A DNA stretch of 64,000 nt from UBA1794 sp050946375 (GTDB lineage Bacteria > Bacteroidota > Bacteroidia > Bacteroidales > Bacteroidaceae): assembly GCA_050946375.1 (NCBI GenBank), contig JBMNUT010000012.1, positions 28,720 to 92,719 of the forward strand, read 5' to 3'. Shown in pieces: positions 32,962 through 40,546 of this stretch. The notes beneath the pieces were generated by a model, which did no database searches, had not been told where the DNA came from, and was given only the letters and a program-made list of their open reading frames with translations. Numbering within the stretch: the stretch's first letter is position 1; each line of letters starts with the position of its first letter. The position numbers were made by a program, and so were the translations under genes.

Positions 32962-35279
32962 AGCAATTCGGTTTGAAGTAGGTGCAGGATTTCTTTTTCA
33001 GCGGCAATGAGCCGTTCGGTTTGGGCTTTCGCTTCGGGCGAGAATGTCTTGCCGGGTTGCTGCAGGTCGCACATGAGTTGGGCGCACTCGTCGGCACGGA
33101 TGAGCTGGAATACGGGAAGTTGTTTGTGGGCAATGGCGGCGATTGCCTGCATATCGCCTTCTTTTTGAGCCTTTTCGAGCAGTTCCAGTTCGCGAAGGGT
33201 TTCGCTTTGGAACAGTTCGAGTAGTTCCTTCTTTTCGTTTTCGTCGTCGCCGCAGAAGCCGGTGAGCCCGCTCCAGTCGGGTTTCCCCGTGGGGGAATCG
33301 GAAAAGTCGCGGGACTTTTCTCCCGAAGTGCCGCCGCTTTCCGCAGAAAGTGCCGGGACTTTTTCGGTATTGTCCTGAGGCTTGCTTTGGCTTCGGATGC
33401 GCTCTACGAGCTGGACTACTTCGTGGGCGGAGTAGGGCTTATGGAGGCATCCGGCAAATCCTTTGTCGGTAAATTCCTTTTCGTCCATCTCCCGTGCCGT
33501 GACGGCTATGATGGGCGTGTCCTTTGCGCCGGGCAGATTGGAGGCGCGGAGCAGTTCGAGCAGTTCGAAGCCGCTCATGGCCGGCATCTGCACGTCGGTC
33601 AAAATGAAATCATAGCGTGCGTTTCGCAGTCGTTCGATCAGTTCTTCGGGGGTTACGCAGCAGTCTGCCGTGGCGCCGCGCCGGCTGAAGCGCTCCTGCG
33701 TCAGGCGGAGCTGGATGCGGTCGTCGTCGATTATCAGGAAGCGTATGCCCTCCAGCGTCTTTTCGTTCTGCGGGGTGGCGTTCTCCGTGCCGTCGGTCGT
33801 TTGCGGGCGGGCAGTGCTTGGGTTCAGGGGGAGCAGGACGGTGAAGGTGGTGCCTTCCCCTTTCCGGCTTTCTATTTGTATTTCTCCCTGGAATAGGCTG
33901 ATCAGTTCGTGTACGATGGACAGCCCCAGGCCGAATCCTTCCCGCCCTTGTGCTCCGGGCAGGCGGGTGAAGGCGTGGAATATGCGTTCGCGGTCGGCTT
34001 CGTCGATGCCGCTTCCGGTGTCTGCCACGGAGAAACGCAGCCAGTGGTTTTGCATCCTTGCCCGCAGGGTGATGCTTCCGTGGTCGGTAAACTTGAGGGC
34101 ATTGCTCATCAGGTTGTCGATGAGTTGGCGGAGTTGTACGGTGTCGGTTTCGTATCCTGCTGTGGGCAGGTCGGAAAAATCGGTGTGCAGAGCCAGGTTT
34201 CTGGCTTGTGCCGTGGGGCGGAAGTCGGCGGCAATTTCCTCGAAGAAGTGGAGCGGCGAGAAGGGGGTGGCCACGAGTTCTGTCTTTTTCTGCTCCAGTC
34301 GGTGGAAATTGAGGAGCTTTTTGATGAGTTCCATCAGGTGTTGGGCCGAGTTCTGTATGTGTCTTACGTTTTCCTGCGGGGCTTTTCCGGCGAGTTGCTC
34401 GTCCAGCAGTTCGGCGTAGCCCATGATGTTGCCCAGCGGAGCCTTGAAGTCGTGGGTGATGGCCAGCATCATTTGTTCGCGTGCATGCAGCAGTTCTTCC
34501 GCATGTCTTCGGGCTTCTTCCAGCTGGATGCGGTAGCGTTTGTTGCGGGCCAGGTCCCTACATATTATAATAAGGAATATGGCGGCCAGAAGCAGTGCGC
34601 TGACGGCTATGGTGGCAATGGCGCGTACCGACTTGTTGCGCAGCGTCTGCTGTTTCAGGTTGAACTTTTGTATCTGTTCGTTAGCCTTGGTTTCGTATTG
34701 GCTTATGATGCTGTCGATGCGGCTGTTGAGGATTTGCTCGTTGCGCCGTATGCTTTCTTGTTTTTTCCGCAGGGAGGAGAGGGCAGACTGGTTCTGCTTG
34801 ATGCTTTTGCCGATGCTCTCTTTCAGGGAATCGTTGGCGGCCGGCGTCTGGAGCGTATCGATGGTAATCTCTACGCGGGTGCCGATTTGCAGGGCGGAGT
34901 CTTTTGTCGGGGAGAAAACTTCGGCCACGCGCTTGAAGAAACTTTTGGGTTTTTCGCGGTGGACGATGGAGTCCTGGTGGATGACTACTTGCTTGCGGAC
35001 GGGCTGCGGCGAGGGCTCCAGCAGTTTTTTCAGTTCTTTTTCGGACAGTGTGAGTCCCTTCTGCCGGTTACTTTCTTGCAGGAACGTCAGCATCTTGTGG
35101 TCTTTTTCCCGGATGAGCGCATAGAGCGAGTCGCTGTTGAGCAGCTGCTCCTGGTCGATGGCTTCCAGATTTTCCATTTCCTGATGGATGTAGAGCAAAG
35201 CGACGAGCAGCAATGCCAACAGCGAGGCATAGCCGAGAAAGACTTTCAGCCGGGTGAACCGGGAAGGGATGGCAGGCAT
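32958..35279 (-). CDS. hybrid sensor histidine kinase with receiver and Hpt domains
   Basis: 773 residues. Membrane helices lie at about 11-31 and 221-240, and the ~190 residues between them are helical and charged, a likely periplasmic sensor. HisKA has His276 in ITHDFKAPLGN; the HATPase domain has N-box MSNALKF (391-397), G1 VADTGSGID and G2 GFGLGLS. The receiver domain has phospho-acceptor Asp562 and Lys614, and a C-terminal Hpt domain has His718 (AIAHKQ). This is the full His-Asp-His relay, with the final Asp on the NtrC-type protein encoded next. The linker at about 638-660 is encoded by the dispersed palindromic repeat. Gene order and the 4-nt overlap make the pairing secure. Confidence 0.94.
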   Translation of the reverse strand: MPAIPSRFTRLKVFLGYASLLALLLVALLYIHQEMENLEAIDQEQLLNSDSLYALIREKDHKMLTFLQESNRQKGLTLSEKELKKLLEPSPQPVRKQVVIHQDSIVHREKPKSFFKRVAEVFSPTKDSALQIGTRVEITIDTLQTPAANDSLKESIGKSIKQNQSALSSLRKKQESIRRNEQILNSRIDSIISQYETKANEQIQKFNLKQQTLRNKSVRAIATIAVSALLLAAIFLIIICRDLARNKRYRIQLEEARRHAEELLHAREQMMLAITHDFKAPLGNIMGYAELLDEQLAGKAPQENVRHIQNSAQHLMELIKKLLNFHRLEQKKTELVATPFSPLHFFEEIAADFRPTAQARNLALHTDFSDLPTAGYETDTVQLRQLIDNLMSNALKFTDHGSITLRARMQNHWLRFSVADTGSGIDEADRERIFHAFTRLPGAQGREGFGLGLSIVHELISLFQGEIQIESRKGEGTTFTVLLPLNPSTARPQTTDGTENATPQNEKTLEGIRFLIIDDDRIQLRLTQERFSRRGATADCCVTPEELIERLRNARYDFILTDVQMPAMSGFELLELLRASNLPGAKDTPIIAVTAREMDEKEFTDKGFAGCLHKPYSAHEVVQLVERIRSQSKPQDNTEKVPALSAESGGTSGEKSRDFSDSPTGKPDWSGLTGFCGDDENEKKELLELFQSETLRELELLEKAQKEGDMQAIAAIAHKQLPVFQLIRADECAQLMCDLQQPGKTFSPEAKAQTERLIAAEKEILHLLQTELL
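33302..33366. repeat. palindromic repeat units inside the hybrid kinase gene
   Basis: AAAAGTCGCGGGACTTTT (33302-33319), AAGTGCCGCCGCTTT and AAAGTGCCGGGACTTTTT follow one another inside the coding region. They encode residues about 638-660 between the receiver and Hpt domains without breaking the frame. The region is a Ser/Gly/Glu-rich linker. Confidence 0.75.
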
Positions 35280-35291
35280 GGGGCGAAGGGC

Positions 35292-35876
35292 TTAGACTTC
35301 GTTGCCGCGAATGCCCAGGGCTTTCATGATGGGGTAGGCCAGAATGCGGTGTTGGATGCCGGCCGGGAGATTTTCGGGGTTGGGGTCCATGTCGAAGAGG
35401 GTTATTTCCTTATCGGAAGAGCAGGACGCCAATTGCTCATAGAGTGCAAGCCTTTTTTCCGAATCCTGCGTATCGACTGCGACGGCGATGCGCTTCACTT
35501 CTTCGGAGGCGGCTACGTAGCGTAATGATTCGAGAAGGAATTCGTCCGGTTCGCTCATGCCCTCCGGGCGGAAAGCGTAGATGGTGACTTCCCCTACCGT
35601 GCAGCGGAAAGACATGTTGTTCAGCTCGCCTTCGATATCTGCGGGGCAGGACTGGGGTATTTGTGCGGACATTTCGTCATAAATCAGGAGGGCTTGGACT
35701 GCATCTTTGTCAGCCTTTGGAAATTTTGCATCGAGGGCAAAATAAGTGAGCAGCATGGCCGGATGGATTAAGTCGAGCTCCCGTTGCAGTTTGTGGGAAA
35801 ACAATTGATTTAAATCGGCAATAGTGCGATTGAGGAAAGCGGTGCTAATGAGCAGAATTGAAGGAGCGAATTTCAT
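35292..35876 (-). CDS. uncharacterised cytoplasmic protein, first gene of the phosphorelay operon
   Basis: 194 residues with no signal peptide and no membrane helix: MKFAPSILLISTAFLNRTIADLN at the start, then an alpha/beta-looking sequence. It recalls an uncharacterised Bacteroidales family (possibly DUF6621, from memory, not verified). Its stop lies 12 nt before the hybrid kinase start, so it is co-transcribed with the kinase and the sigma-54 regulator. A role in the same signalling pathway is inferred from position only. Confidence 0.7.
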   Translation of the reverse strand: MKFAPSILLISTAFLNRTIADLNQLFSHKLQRELDLIHPAMLLTYFALDAKFPKADKDAVQALLIYDEMSAQIPQSCPADIEGELNNMSFRCTVGEVTIYAFRPEGMSEPDEFLLESLRYVAASEEVKRIAVAVDTQDSEKRLALYEQLASCSSDKEITLFDMDPNPENLPAGIQHRILAYPIMKALGIRGNEV

Positions 35877-35910
35877 AAGTTCCGTATTTTAGAATTTGTT
35901 TTTCTGCAGG

Positions 35911-35918
35911 CAAAGGTA
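35911..35918 (-). promoter_or_regulatory. -7 box of the phosphorelay operon
   Basis: On the minus strand TACCTTTG matches TAnnTTTG, 35 nt before the start of the first gene. The -33 box is not evident. Confidence 0.5.
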
Positions 35919-36031
35919 CGAAAAGAAACTTTTTTAGTACGACGAATTGGCGTGAAATGCGGTTTTGGCGCGGGTTTTGAAGTATATGGGTGTGACGATA
36001 TTGAATACACAAAGCGAAAGGAGATTAAAAA

Positions 36032-38620
36032 ATGAATATTGAGAAATTTACAATTAAAAGCCAGGAAGCCCTTCAAGGAGCGGTCAATCTGGTACAAAGC
36101 CGCGGGCAGCAAAGCGTGGAGACGGTGCATCTGCTCCTCTCCGTGCTGAAGGTCGGCGAGCAAGTGTGCCACTTCTTGTTCCAGAAGTTGGGCGTCAACG
36201 AGGCTACCGTCTCGGCAATGGCCGAAAAGGAGGTTTCCACCTTCCCGAAGGTCAGCGGCGGAGAGCCTTATTTGAGCCGCGAATCGAACGAAGTGTTGAA
36301 TCGGGCTGAAAGTCTGGCCAAGGAACAGGGCGACGAATTCGTATCTTTGGAGATGTTGCTGCTGGCCTTGCTGGTAGTGAAGAGTGCCGCTTCCCGCATT
36401 TTGCAGGACGCCGGCGTGACACAGGCCGAGTTTCGGAAAGCCGTTGCGGAACTCCGTAAGGGAAGCAACGTGAATAGTGCGAGCAGCGAGGATACTTACC
36501 AGAGTCTGGAGAAGTACGCCATCAATCTTTGCGAGGCTGCGCGCGAAGGAAAGCTCGACCCGGTCATCGGGCGTGACGAGGAAATCCGTCGTGTCCTGCA
36601 AATCTTGAGCCGGCGTACGAAGAACAACCCGATACTTATCGGTGAGCCGGGAACGGGAAAGACCGCGATAGTAGAGGGATTGGCCGGACGTATTGTGCGC
36701 GGCGACGTGCCTGAGAACCTGAAGAATAAGAAGATTTATTCGTTGGATATGGGTGCGTTGATTGCCGGCGCCAAGTATAAGGGCGAATTCGAGGAGCGTT
36801 TGAAAGCAGTCATCAACGAGGTTAAGCAATCGAACGGCGAGATCATTCTGTTTATCGATGAGATTCACACGCTGGTCGGTGCCGGTAAGGGCGAAGGCGC
36901 TATGGATGCGGCCAACATCTTGAAGCCTGCCTTGGCGCGTGGAGAGCTGCGGAGCATTGGTGCCACTACGTTGGACGAGTATCAGAAGTACTTCGAAAAG
37001 GATAAGGCGCTGGAGCGTAGGTTCCAAATCGTTATGGTTAACGAACCGGACGTCTTGAGCAGCATATCCATACTGCGTGGCTTGAAGGAAAGATATGAGA
37101 ACCACCATCACGTACGTATTAAGGATGATGCGATTATCGCAGCCGTAGAGCTCTCGAACCGTTACATCACAGACCGTTTCCTGCCGGATAAGGCAATCGA
37201 CCTGATGGATGAGGCTGCGGCCAAGTTGCGTATGGAGGTGGACTCCGTGCCTGAGGAACTGGATGAAATCACGCGGCATATCAAGCAGTTGGAAATCGAA
37301 CGTGAGGCAATCAAGCGTGAGGGCGACGAAAACAAGTTGCAACAGTTGGGTAAAGAAATCGCTGAATTGCGTGAGCAGGAGTCCGCTTACCGCGCAAAGT
37401 GGCAGAGCGAGAAGGAGCTGGTCAATACGATTCAGCAGAATAAGGTGAAGATGGAGCAGCTGAAGTTCGAAGCCGAGCGTGCCGAACGGGAAGGCGATTA
37501 TGGAAAAGTGGCTGAGATTCGCTATGGAAAGTTGCAGCAATTGCAAAAGGAGATAGACGAGACTCAGAAGAAACTGCACGAGACTCAGAGCGGAAGTGCC
37601 CTTATTAAGGAGGAAGTCGACAGAGACGATATTGCCGAAGTGGTAAGCCGCTGGACCGGAATCCCTGTAAGTAAGATGCAGCAGAGCGAGCGTGAGAAGT
37701 TGCTTCACCTCGAGGAAGAGTTGCACAAGCGGGTTGTCGGTCAGGAAGAGGCCATCCGCGCGGTGAGTGACGCTGTGCGTCGGAGCCGTGCCGGGCTGCA
37801 GGATCCTCGTCGGCCGATTGGCAGTTTCATCTTTTTGGGCACGACTGGTGTCGGTAAGACGGAGCTTGCGAAGGCATTGGCCGAGTACTTGTTTGACGAT
37901 GAGAGCATGATGACGCGTATTGATATGAGTGAATATCAGGAAAAGCACAGCGTAAGCCGTCTGATCGGAGCGCCTCCCGGATATGTAGGCTATGATGAGG
38001 GCGGACAGCTTACGGAAGCCATTCGGAGGAAGCCGTACAGTGTGGTTTTGTTCGACGAGATCGAGAAGGCACATCCTGATGTTTTCAACATTCTGCTGCA
38101 GGTTTTGGACGACGGGCGGCTGACCGACAACAAGGGACGTACGGTAAACTTCAAGAATACCATCATCATTATGACGTCCAACATGGGCAGTTCGTACATA
38201 CAGAGCCAGTTTGAGAAATTGAACGACTCGAATCGCGAGCAACTCATAGAGGAAACCCGTAACGAGGTGATGCAAATGCTGAAAAAGACCATCCGTCCTG
38301 AGTTTTTGAACCGTATCGACGAGATAATCATGTTCACTCCTCTGAATAAGGAGGAAGTAAAACAGATTGTGCGTCTGCAGATTGGCAACGTAGTGCGTAT
38401 GCTGGAAGGAAATGGCATTCATCTGGAGGTAGAAGATGCGGCTGTCGACTTCCTCTCGGAAGCCGGATTTGATCCGGAGTTCGGCGCGCGTCCTGTGAAG
38501 AGGGCCATTCAGCAGTATTTGCTCAATGACTTGAGCAAGAAGATACTTGCCGGCGGCATCGACCGCGAGAAGCCGGTACGCATCGATTGCAAGGATCATC
38601 AGCTCGTGTTCTCGAACTAA
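36032..38620 (+). CDS. clpB: ATP-dependent disaggregase ClpB
   Basis: 862 residues, normal for ClpB. The N-terminal Clp_N repeats (to about 145) are followed by AAA-1 with Walker A GEPGTGKT near 206 and Walker B IILFIDEIH; the M-domain coiled coil lies at about 400-530 (LRMEVDSVPEELDEITRHI ... ERAEREGDYGKV), which separates ClpB from ClpA/C; AAA-2 has Walker A GTTGVGKT near 609 and VVLFDEIEKAH. It works with DnaK to pull proteins out of aggregates. The whole reverse strand is open for over 1,000 codons, which is a coding-strand shadow. Confidence 0.97.
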   Translation: MNIEKFTIKSQEALQGAVNLVQSRGQQSVETVHLLLSVLKVGEQVCHFLFQKLGVNEATVSAMAEKEVSTFPKVSGGEPYLSRESNEVLNRAESLAKEQGDEFVSLEMLLLALLVVKSAASRILQDAGVTQAEFRKAVAELRKGSNVNSASSEDTYQSLEKYAINLCEAAREGKLDPVIGRDEEIRRVLQILSRRTKNNPILIGEPGTGKTAIVEGLAGRIVRGDVPENLKNKKIYSLDMGALIAGAKYKGEFEERLKAVINEVKQSNGEIILFIDEIHTLVGAGKGEGAMDAANILKPALARGELRSIGATTLDEYQKYFEKDKALERRFQIVMVNEPDVLSSISILRGLKERYENHHHVRIKDDAIIAAVELSNRYITDRFLPDKAIDLMDEAAAKLRMEVDSVPEELDEITRHIKQLEIEREAIKREGDENKLQQLGKEIAELREQESAYRAKWQSEKELVNTIQQNKVKMEQLKFEAERAEREGDYGKVAEIRYGKLQQLQKEIDETQKKLHETQSGSALIKEEVDRDDIAEVVSRWTGIPVSKMQQSEREKLLHLEEELHKRVVGQEEAIRAVSDAVRRSRAGLQDPRRPIGSFIFLGTTGVGKTELAKALAEYLFDDESMMTRIDMSEYQEKHSVSRLIGAPPGYVGYDEGGQLTEAIRRKPYSVVLFDEIEKAHPDVFNILLQVLDDGRLTDNKGRTVNFKNTIIIMTSNMGSSYIQSQFEKLNDSNREQLIEETRNEVMQMLKKTIRPEFLNRIDEIIMFTPLNKEEVKQIVRLQIGNVVRMLEGNGIHLEVEDAAVDFLSEAGFDPEFGARPVKRAIQQYLLNDLSKKILAGGIDREKPVRIDCKDHQLVFSN

Positions 38621-38622
38621 TG

Positions 38623-38692
38623 GGAAAAAGTCTCGCACCTTTTTAAATAAAGTGCAGCCGCTTATGCGTAAAACATAAGCGGCTTTTTTTTT
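38623..38692 (+). terminator. clpB terminator, preceded by a weak palindromic repeat unit
   Basis: GCCGCTTATG (38657-38666) pairs with CATAAGCGGC (38674-38683), followed by nine T (38684-38692). Upstream, AAAAAGTCTCGCACCTTTTT at 38626-38645 is a member of the dispersed palindromic family. Confidence 0.9.
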
Positions 38693-38721
38693 ATGCCTGC
38701 AAGCAAAAAAGAGCAAATATA

Positions 38722-38753
38722 TTTGGATAGGTCGGAACAAGACCTTATCTTTG
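38722..38753 (+). promoter_or_regulatory. promoter of the structured RNA
   Basis: TTTG (38722-38725), 20-nt spacer, TATCTTTG (38746-38753): a perfect Bacteroidetes promoter immediately before a region with no coding gene but strong pairing potential. Confidence 0.8.
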
Positions 38754-38758
38754 TCTTC

Positions 38759-39024
38759 AAGAAAAGGAGAGAAATCCCGCAAGTCAAGAGCGTGAATGAC
38801 ATAAGCGCCGCATTGCTCTGATGGGGAAGCTCTACAATTATACTGAAAACCGAGCTCCGCTCTCCCGTTTAATGGCGTGCCACTGTCCGCAAGGACTGGG
38901 TGGATTACAAAGAACGGTGGGCACTCAAATCTTGTCACTCGGAGTTTTCATCTAATCAACAATGCGGCACTTTTCATAATAGGCAGGTTGCTCGTCCGTA
39001 AGGACGTGCAACCTGTTTCTTTTT
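38759..39024 (+). ncRNA. structured small RNA gene, possibly 6S RNA
   Basis: About 265 nt lie between a consensus promoter and a terminator. Predicted pairing: GCCGCATTG (38807-38815) with CAATGCGGC (38960-38968); GAAAAC and CGAG (38845-38854) with CTCG and GTTTTC (38938-38949); GTGCC (38877-38881) with GGCAC (38920-38924); hairpin GTCC-GCAA-GGAC (38885-38896). Between the first two stems both strands are poorly paired, giving a long rod with a central bubble, the general layout of 6S RNA (inhibitor of RNA polymerase). tmRNA, RNase P and SRP signature sequences were looked for and not seen. The RNA gene call is stronger than the 6S identity. Confidence 0.6.
38984..39024 (+). terminator. terminator of the structured RNA
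   Basis: CAGGTTGC (38984-38991) pairs with GCAACCTG (39008-39015), with the inner hairpin CGTCC-GTAA-GGACG (38993-39006), then TTTCTTTTT. Confidence 0.85.
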
Positions 39025-39038
39025 GTGCCTTCCTTTTT

Positions 39039-39233
39039 ATGCACTCGTCGTGGCAGACTTCGGATCAACTCATCCCTCTTCCCTGGGACAAAACCCAACG
39101 GAAAAGGGAAAAGGAGATAGTTTCTGCAGAAGAGGATAAAGGAAGGCTGGAGAAACTTATAAACAAAAGGTTGAATATGAATTTACCAGTGGTCCCTAAA
39201 AAAGAGCCACATAATCAGAACACACAGAACTAA
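39039..39233 (+). CDS. small hypothetical protein in AT-rich island
   Basis: 64 residues from the ATG at 39039, which lies just after the RNA terminator. Start MHSSWQTSDQLIPLPWDKTQ, then a highly charged helix (REKEIVSAEEDKGRLEKLIN) and a polar end. The composition differs from neighbouring host genes. A tape-measure-like fragment lies shortly downstream, so this could be part of a phage tail-assembly chaperone, but no match can be claimed. It may equally be a remnant C terminus. Confidence 0.4.
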   Translation: MHSSWQTSDQLIPLPWDKTQRKREKEIVSAEEDKGRLEKLINKRLNMNLPVVPKKEPHNQNTQN

Positions 39234-39373
39234 GAATATAATGAGAGACCTATGTGGGTGAATACGATAGAGGCATCATCAAATCCAAGCTTCTCTGCGA
39301 CAAAAGAGAGAACTATAGGTGTTATCAAAAGCACCCAAACCCACGGTTGTTCCCTGAGATGTTTTAGGCTCAT
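39230..39373 (-). CDS. candidate 47-residue membrane peptide
   Basis: Start ATG at 39373, stop TAG at 39230-39232. The sequence opens MSLKHLREQPWVWVLLITPI and continues with VLSFVAEKLGFDDASIVF, giving one hydrophobic helix flanked by charged ends. It is too short to be judged by length; the evidence is the well-formed helix and the AT-rich context. It could be a phage-derived small membrane protein. A second overlapping frame (36 residues) starts at 39389 and is less convincing. Confidence 0.35.
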   Translation of the reverse strand: MSLKHLREQPWVWVLLITPIVLSFVAEKLGFDDASIVFTHIGLSLYS

Positions 39374-39475
39374 TGTCTTCTGAATTCATAGAAACTCTCT
39401 TTTATTTCTTTTTCTAAACACGCCCGAGAAGAGCTTTTATGTATAGAAATAACATATAAAATAGAGGTAAATTGT

Positions 39476-39742
39476 ATGAGCAAAGATGTAAAGTTCAACA
39501 TAAAACTCTCTGTAGACGGGAAAGAGCAGGTCGTTACCGCATCTACAAACATAAAAGAGTTAGCCTCCCGGTTGGGAATAACAGAGAAAAAAGCTAAAGG
39601 CGTAGAAAGCGCTTTTAGTCTTATCTCTTTTAACCAGCTAAGGGAAGCAGTCCAAAACCTCTCCGACGCGTTTTCCCGACTGTCGGGCAGTATGGGCGAA
39701 ACTCTACGGGCAAACAATTTGATACAGCAGCTCACCGGAGGG
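39476..39742 (+). pseudogene. truncated phage tail tape-measure protein, N-terminal fragment
   Basis: The reading frame opens MSKDVKFNIKLSVDGKEQVV and continues with TASTNIKELASRLGITEKKA and LREAVQNLSDAFSRLSGSMG, which resembles the N terminus of tape-measure proteins from Bacteroides prophages; intact ones are many hundreds of residues. A GAGG ribosome-binding site lies 10 nt upstream. After LTGGGDG (about 39742) composition changes sharply and the frame runs for ~47 arginine-rich residues to 39883, past the guaD promoter, so the real fragment ends near 39742. No other phage genes are in the window. Confidence 0.6.
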
Positions 39743-39845
39743 GGAGACGGGCGAAGAACGCGGCCGACTTCTTTCCTTCGCACGTCGTGGTGCAGCGTGA
39801 TGCGATGGGTGGCTCGGCGTAACCCAATCGAAAACTCCGTTTTCG

Positions 39846-39877
39846 TTTGGCTTCGCGCTCGTCTTTCATTATATTTG
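39846..39877 (+). promoter_or_regulatory. promoter of guaD
   Basis: TTTG (39846-39849), 20-nt spacer, TATATTTG (39870-39877): consensus match, 64 nt before the guaD ATG at 39942. It rules out the tape-measure frame continuing as a real gene into this region. Confidence 0.78.
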
Positions 39878-39941
39878 CCTTAGTTCTTGGGCTTTTCCAG
39901 CTTGAGGATGATTGTTGGACCAATTAATCTTTTTGAATTTT

Positions 39942-40445
39942 ATGGATGGAGTGATTGAACCGAAGCGAGGTGATTCCTCGTTGCATGAGCGCATGATGCG
40001 TCGTGCCATATCGTTGTCTTTGGAAAGTGTTGCGCGAGGTGGCGGGCCGTTTGGGGCGGTTATTGTCCGCGACGGGGAAATCATTGCCGAGGGAACGAAC
40101 CGTGTCACGCTGAATTGTGACCCTACGGCTCATGCGGAGGTGCAGGCTATCCGTGCCGCGGCAGCCCGGTTGGGTACTTTTGACTTGAGCGGATGCACGA
40201 TTTATACTTCTTGCGAGCCTTGTCCCATGTGTCTCGGGGCCATCTACTGGGCGCATATAGACCGCATGTTTTACGGCAACAGCAAGCAGGATGCGGCGGC
40301 AATAGGTTTTGATGACGCCTTTATTTACAAGGAGTTGGCATTGCCTGCGGGCGAACGCCGGCTGAAGTCGGAGGCATTGCTCCCGGAAGAGGCTATCGAG
40401 GCTTTCCGCCTTTGGGAAAGTAAGGAGGACCGGACAAATTACTGA
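39942..40445 (+). CDS. guaD: guanine deaminase (nucleoside/CMP deaminase fold)
   Basis: 167 residues from ATG 39942 (an earlier ATG at 39912 is also in frame). Zinc-site motifs are PTAHAEVQAIRAA (His, catalytic Glu) and TSCEPCPMCLGAIYWA (two Cys). The blocks GGPFGAVIVRDGEIIAEG, GFDDAFIYKELALPAGER and the aromatic C-terminal end match Bacillus-type GuaD rather than TadA. The family converts guanine to xanthine and ammonia. A TadA-like tRNA deaminase is the alternative, but the tail and the YKE block favour guanine deaminase. Confidence 0.85.
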   Translation: MDGVIEPKRGDSSLHERMMRRAISLSLESVARGGGPFGAVIVRDGEIIAEGTNRVTLNCDPTAHAEVQAIRAAAARLGTFDLSGCTIYTSCEPCPMCLGAIYWAHIDRMFYGNSKQDAAAIGFDDAFIYKELALPAGERRLKSEALLPEEAIEAFRLWESKEDRTNY

Positions 40446-40520
40446 GGCACTTTTCCCCGAAAGTACTGCCGGAAAATAGAAAAAGTGCCTGCGCTATAAA
40501 AGAATAGCGCAGGCACTTTT
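40444..40520. terminator. bidirectional terminator between guaD and the GH146-like gene, with repeat units
   Basis: AAAAGTGCCTGCGCTA (40481-40496) and its exact complement (40505-40520) form a 16-bp perfect stem with an 8-nt loop, placed between two converging genes. The stem itself and the upstream GGCACTTTTCCCCGAAAGTA belong to the palindromic repeat family. Confidence 0.9.
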
Positions 40521-40546
40521 GGTTTGTGGATTATAGGCGGGCGTTT

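Noticed and set aside
35873..38938. A 1,021-codon open frame on the strand opposite clpB
   Set aside because: It lies entirely over the well-supported clpB gene, has no signature, and its composition follows the complement of clpB codons. Similar long antisense frames lie over the PBP, GH127, S9 and GH146-like genes, all explained by biased codon use.
39476..39883. Full 135-codon frame as an intact gene
   Set aside because: From about 39742 on the composition and reading change to an arginine-rich tail that overlaps the guaD promoter; only the first part is a real (truncated) gene.
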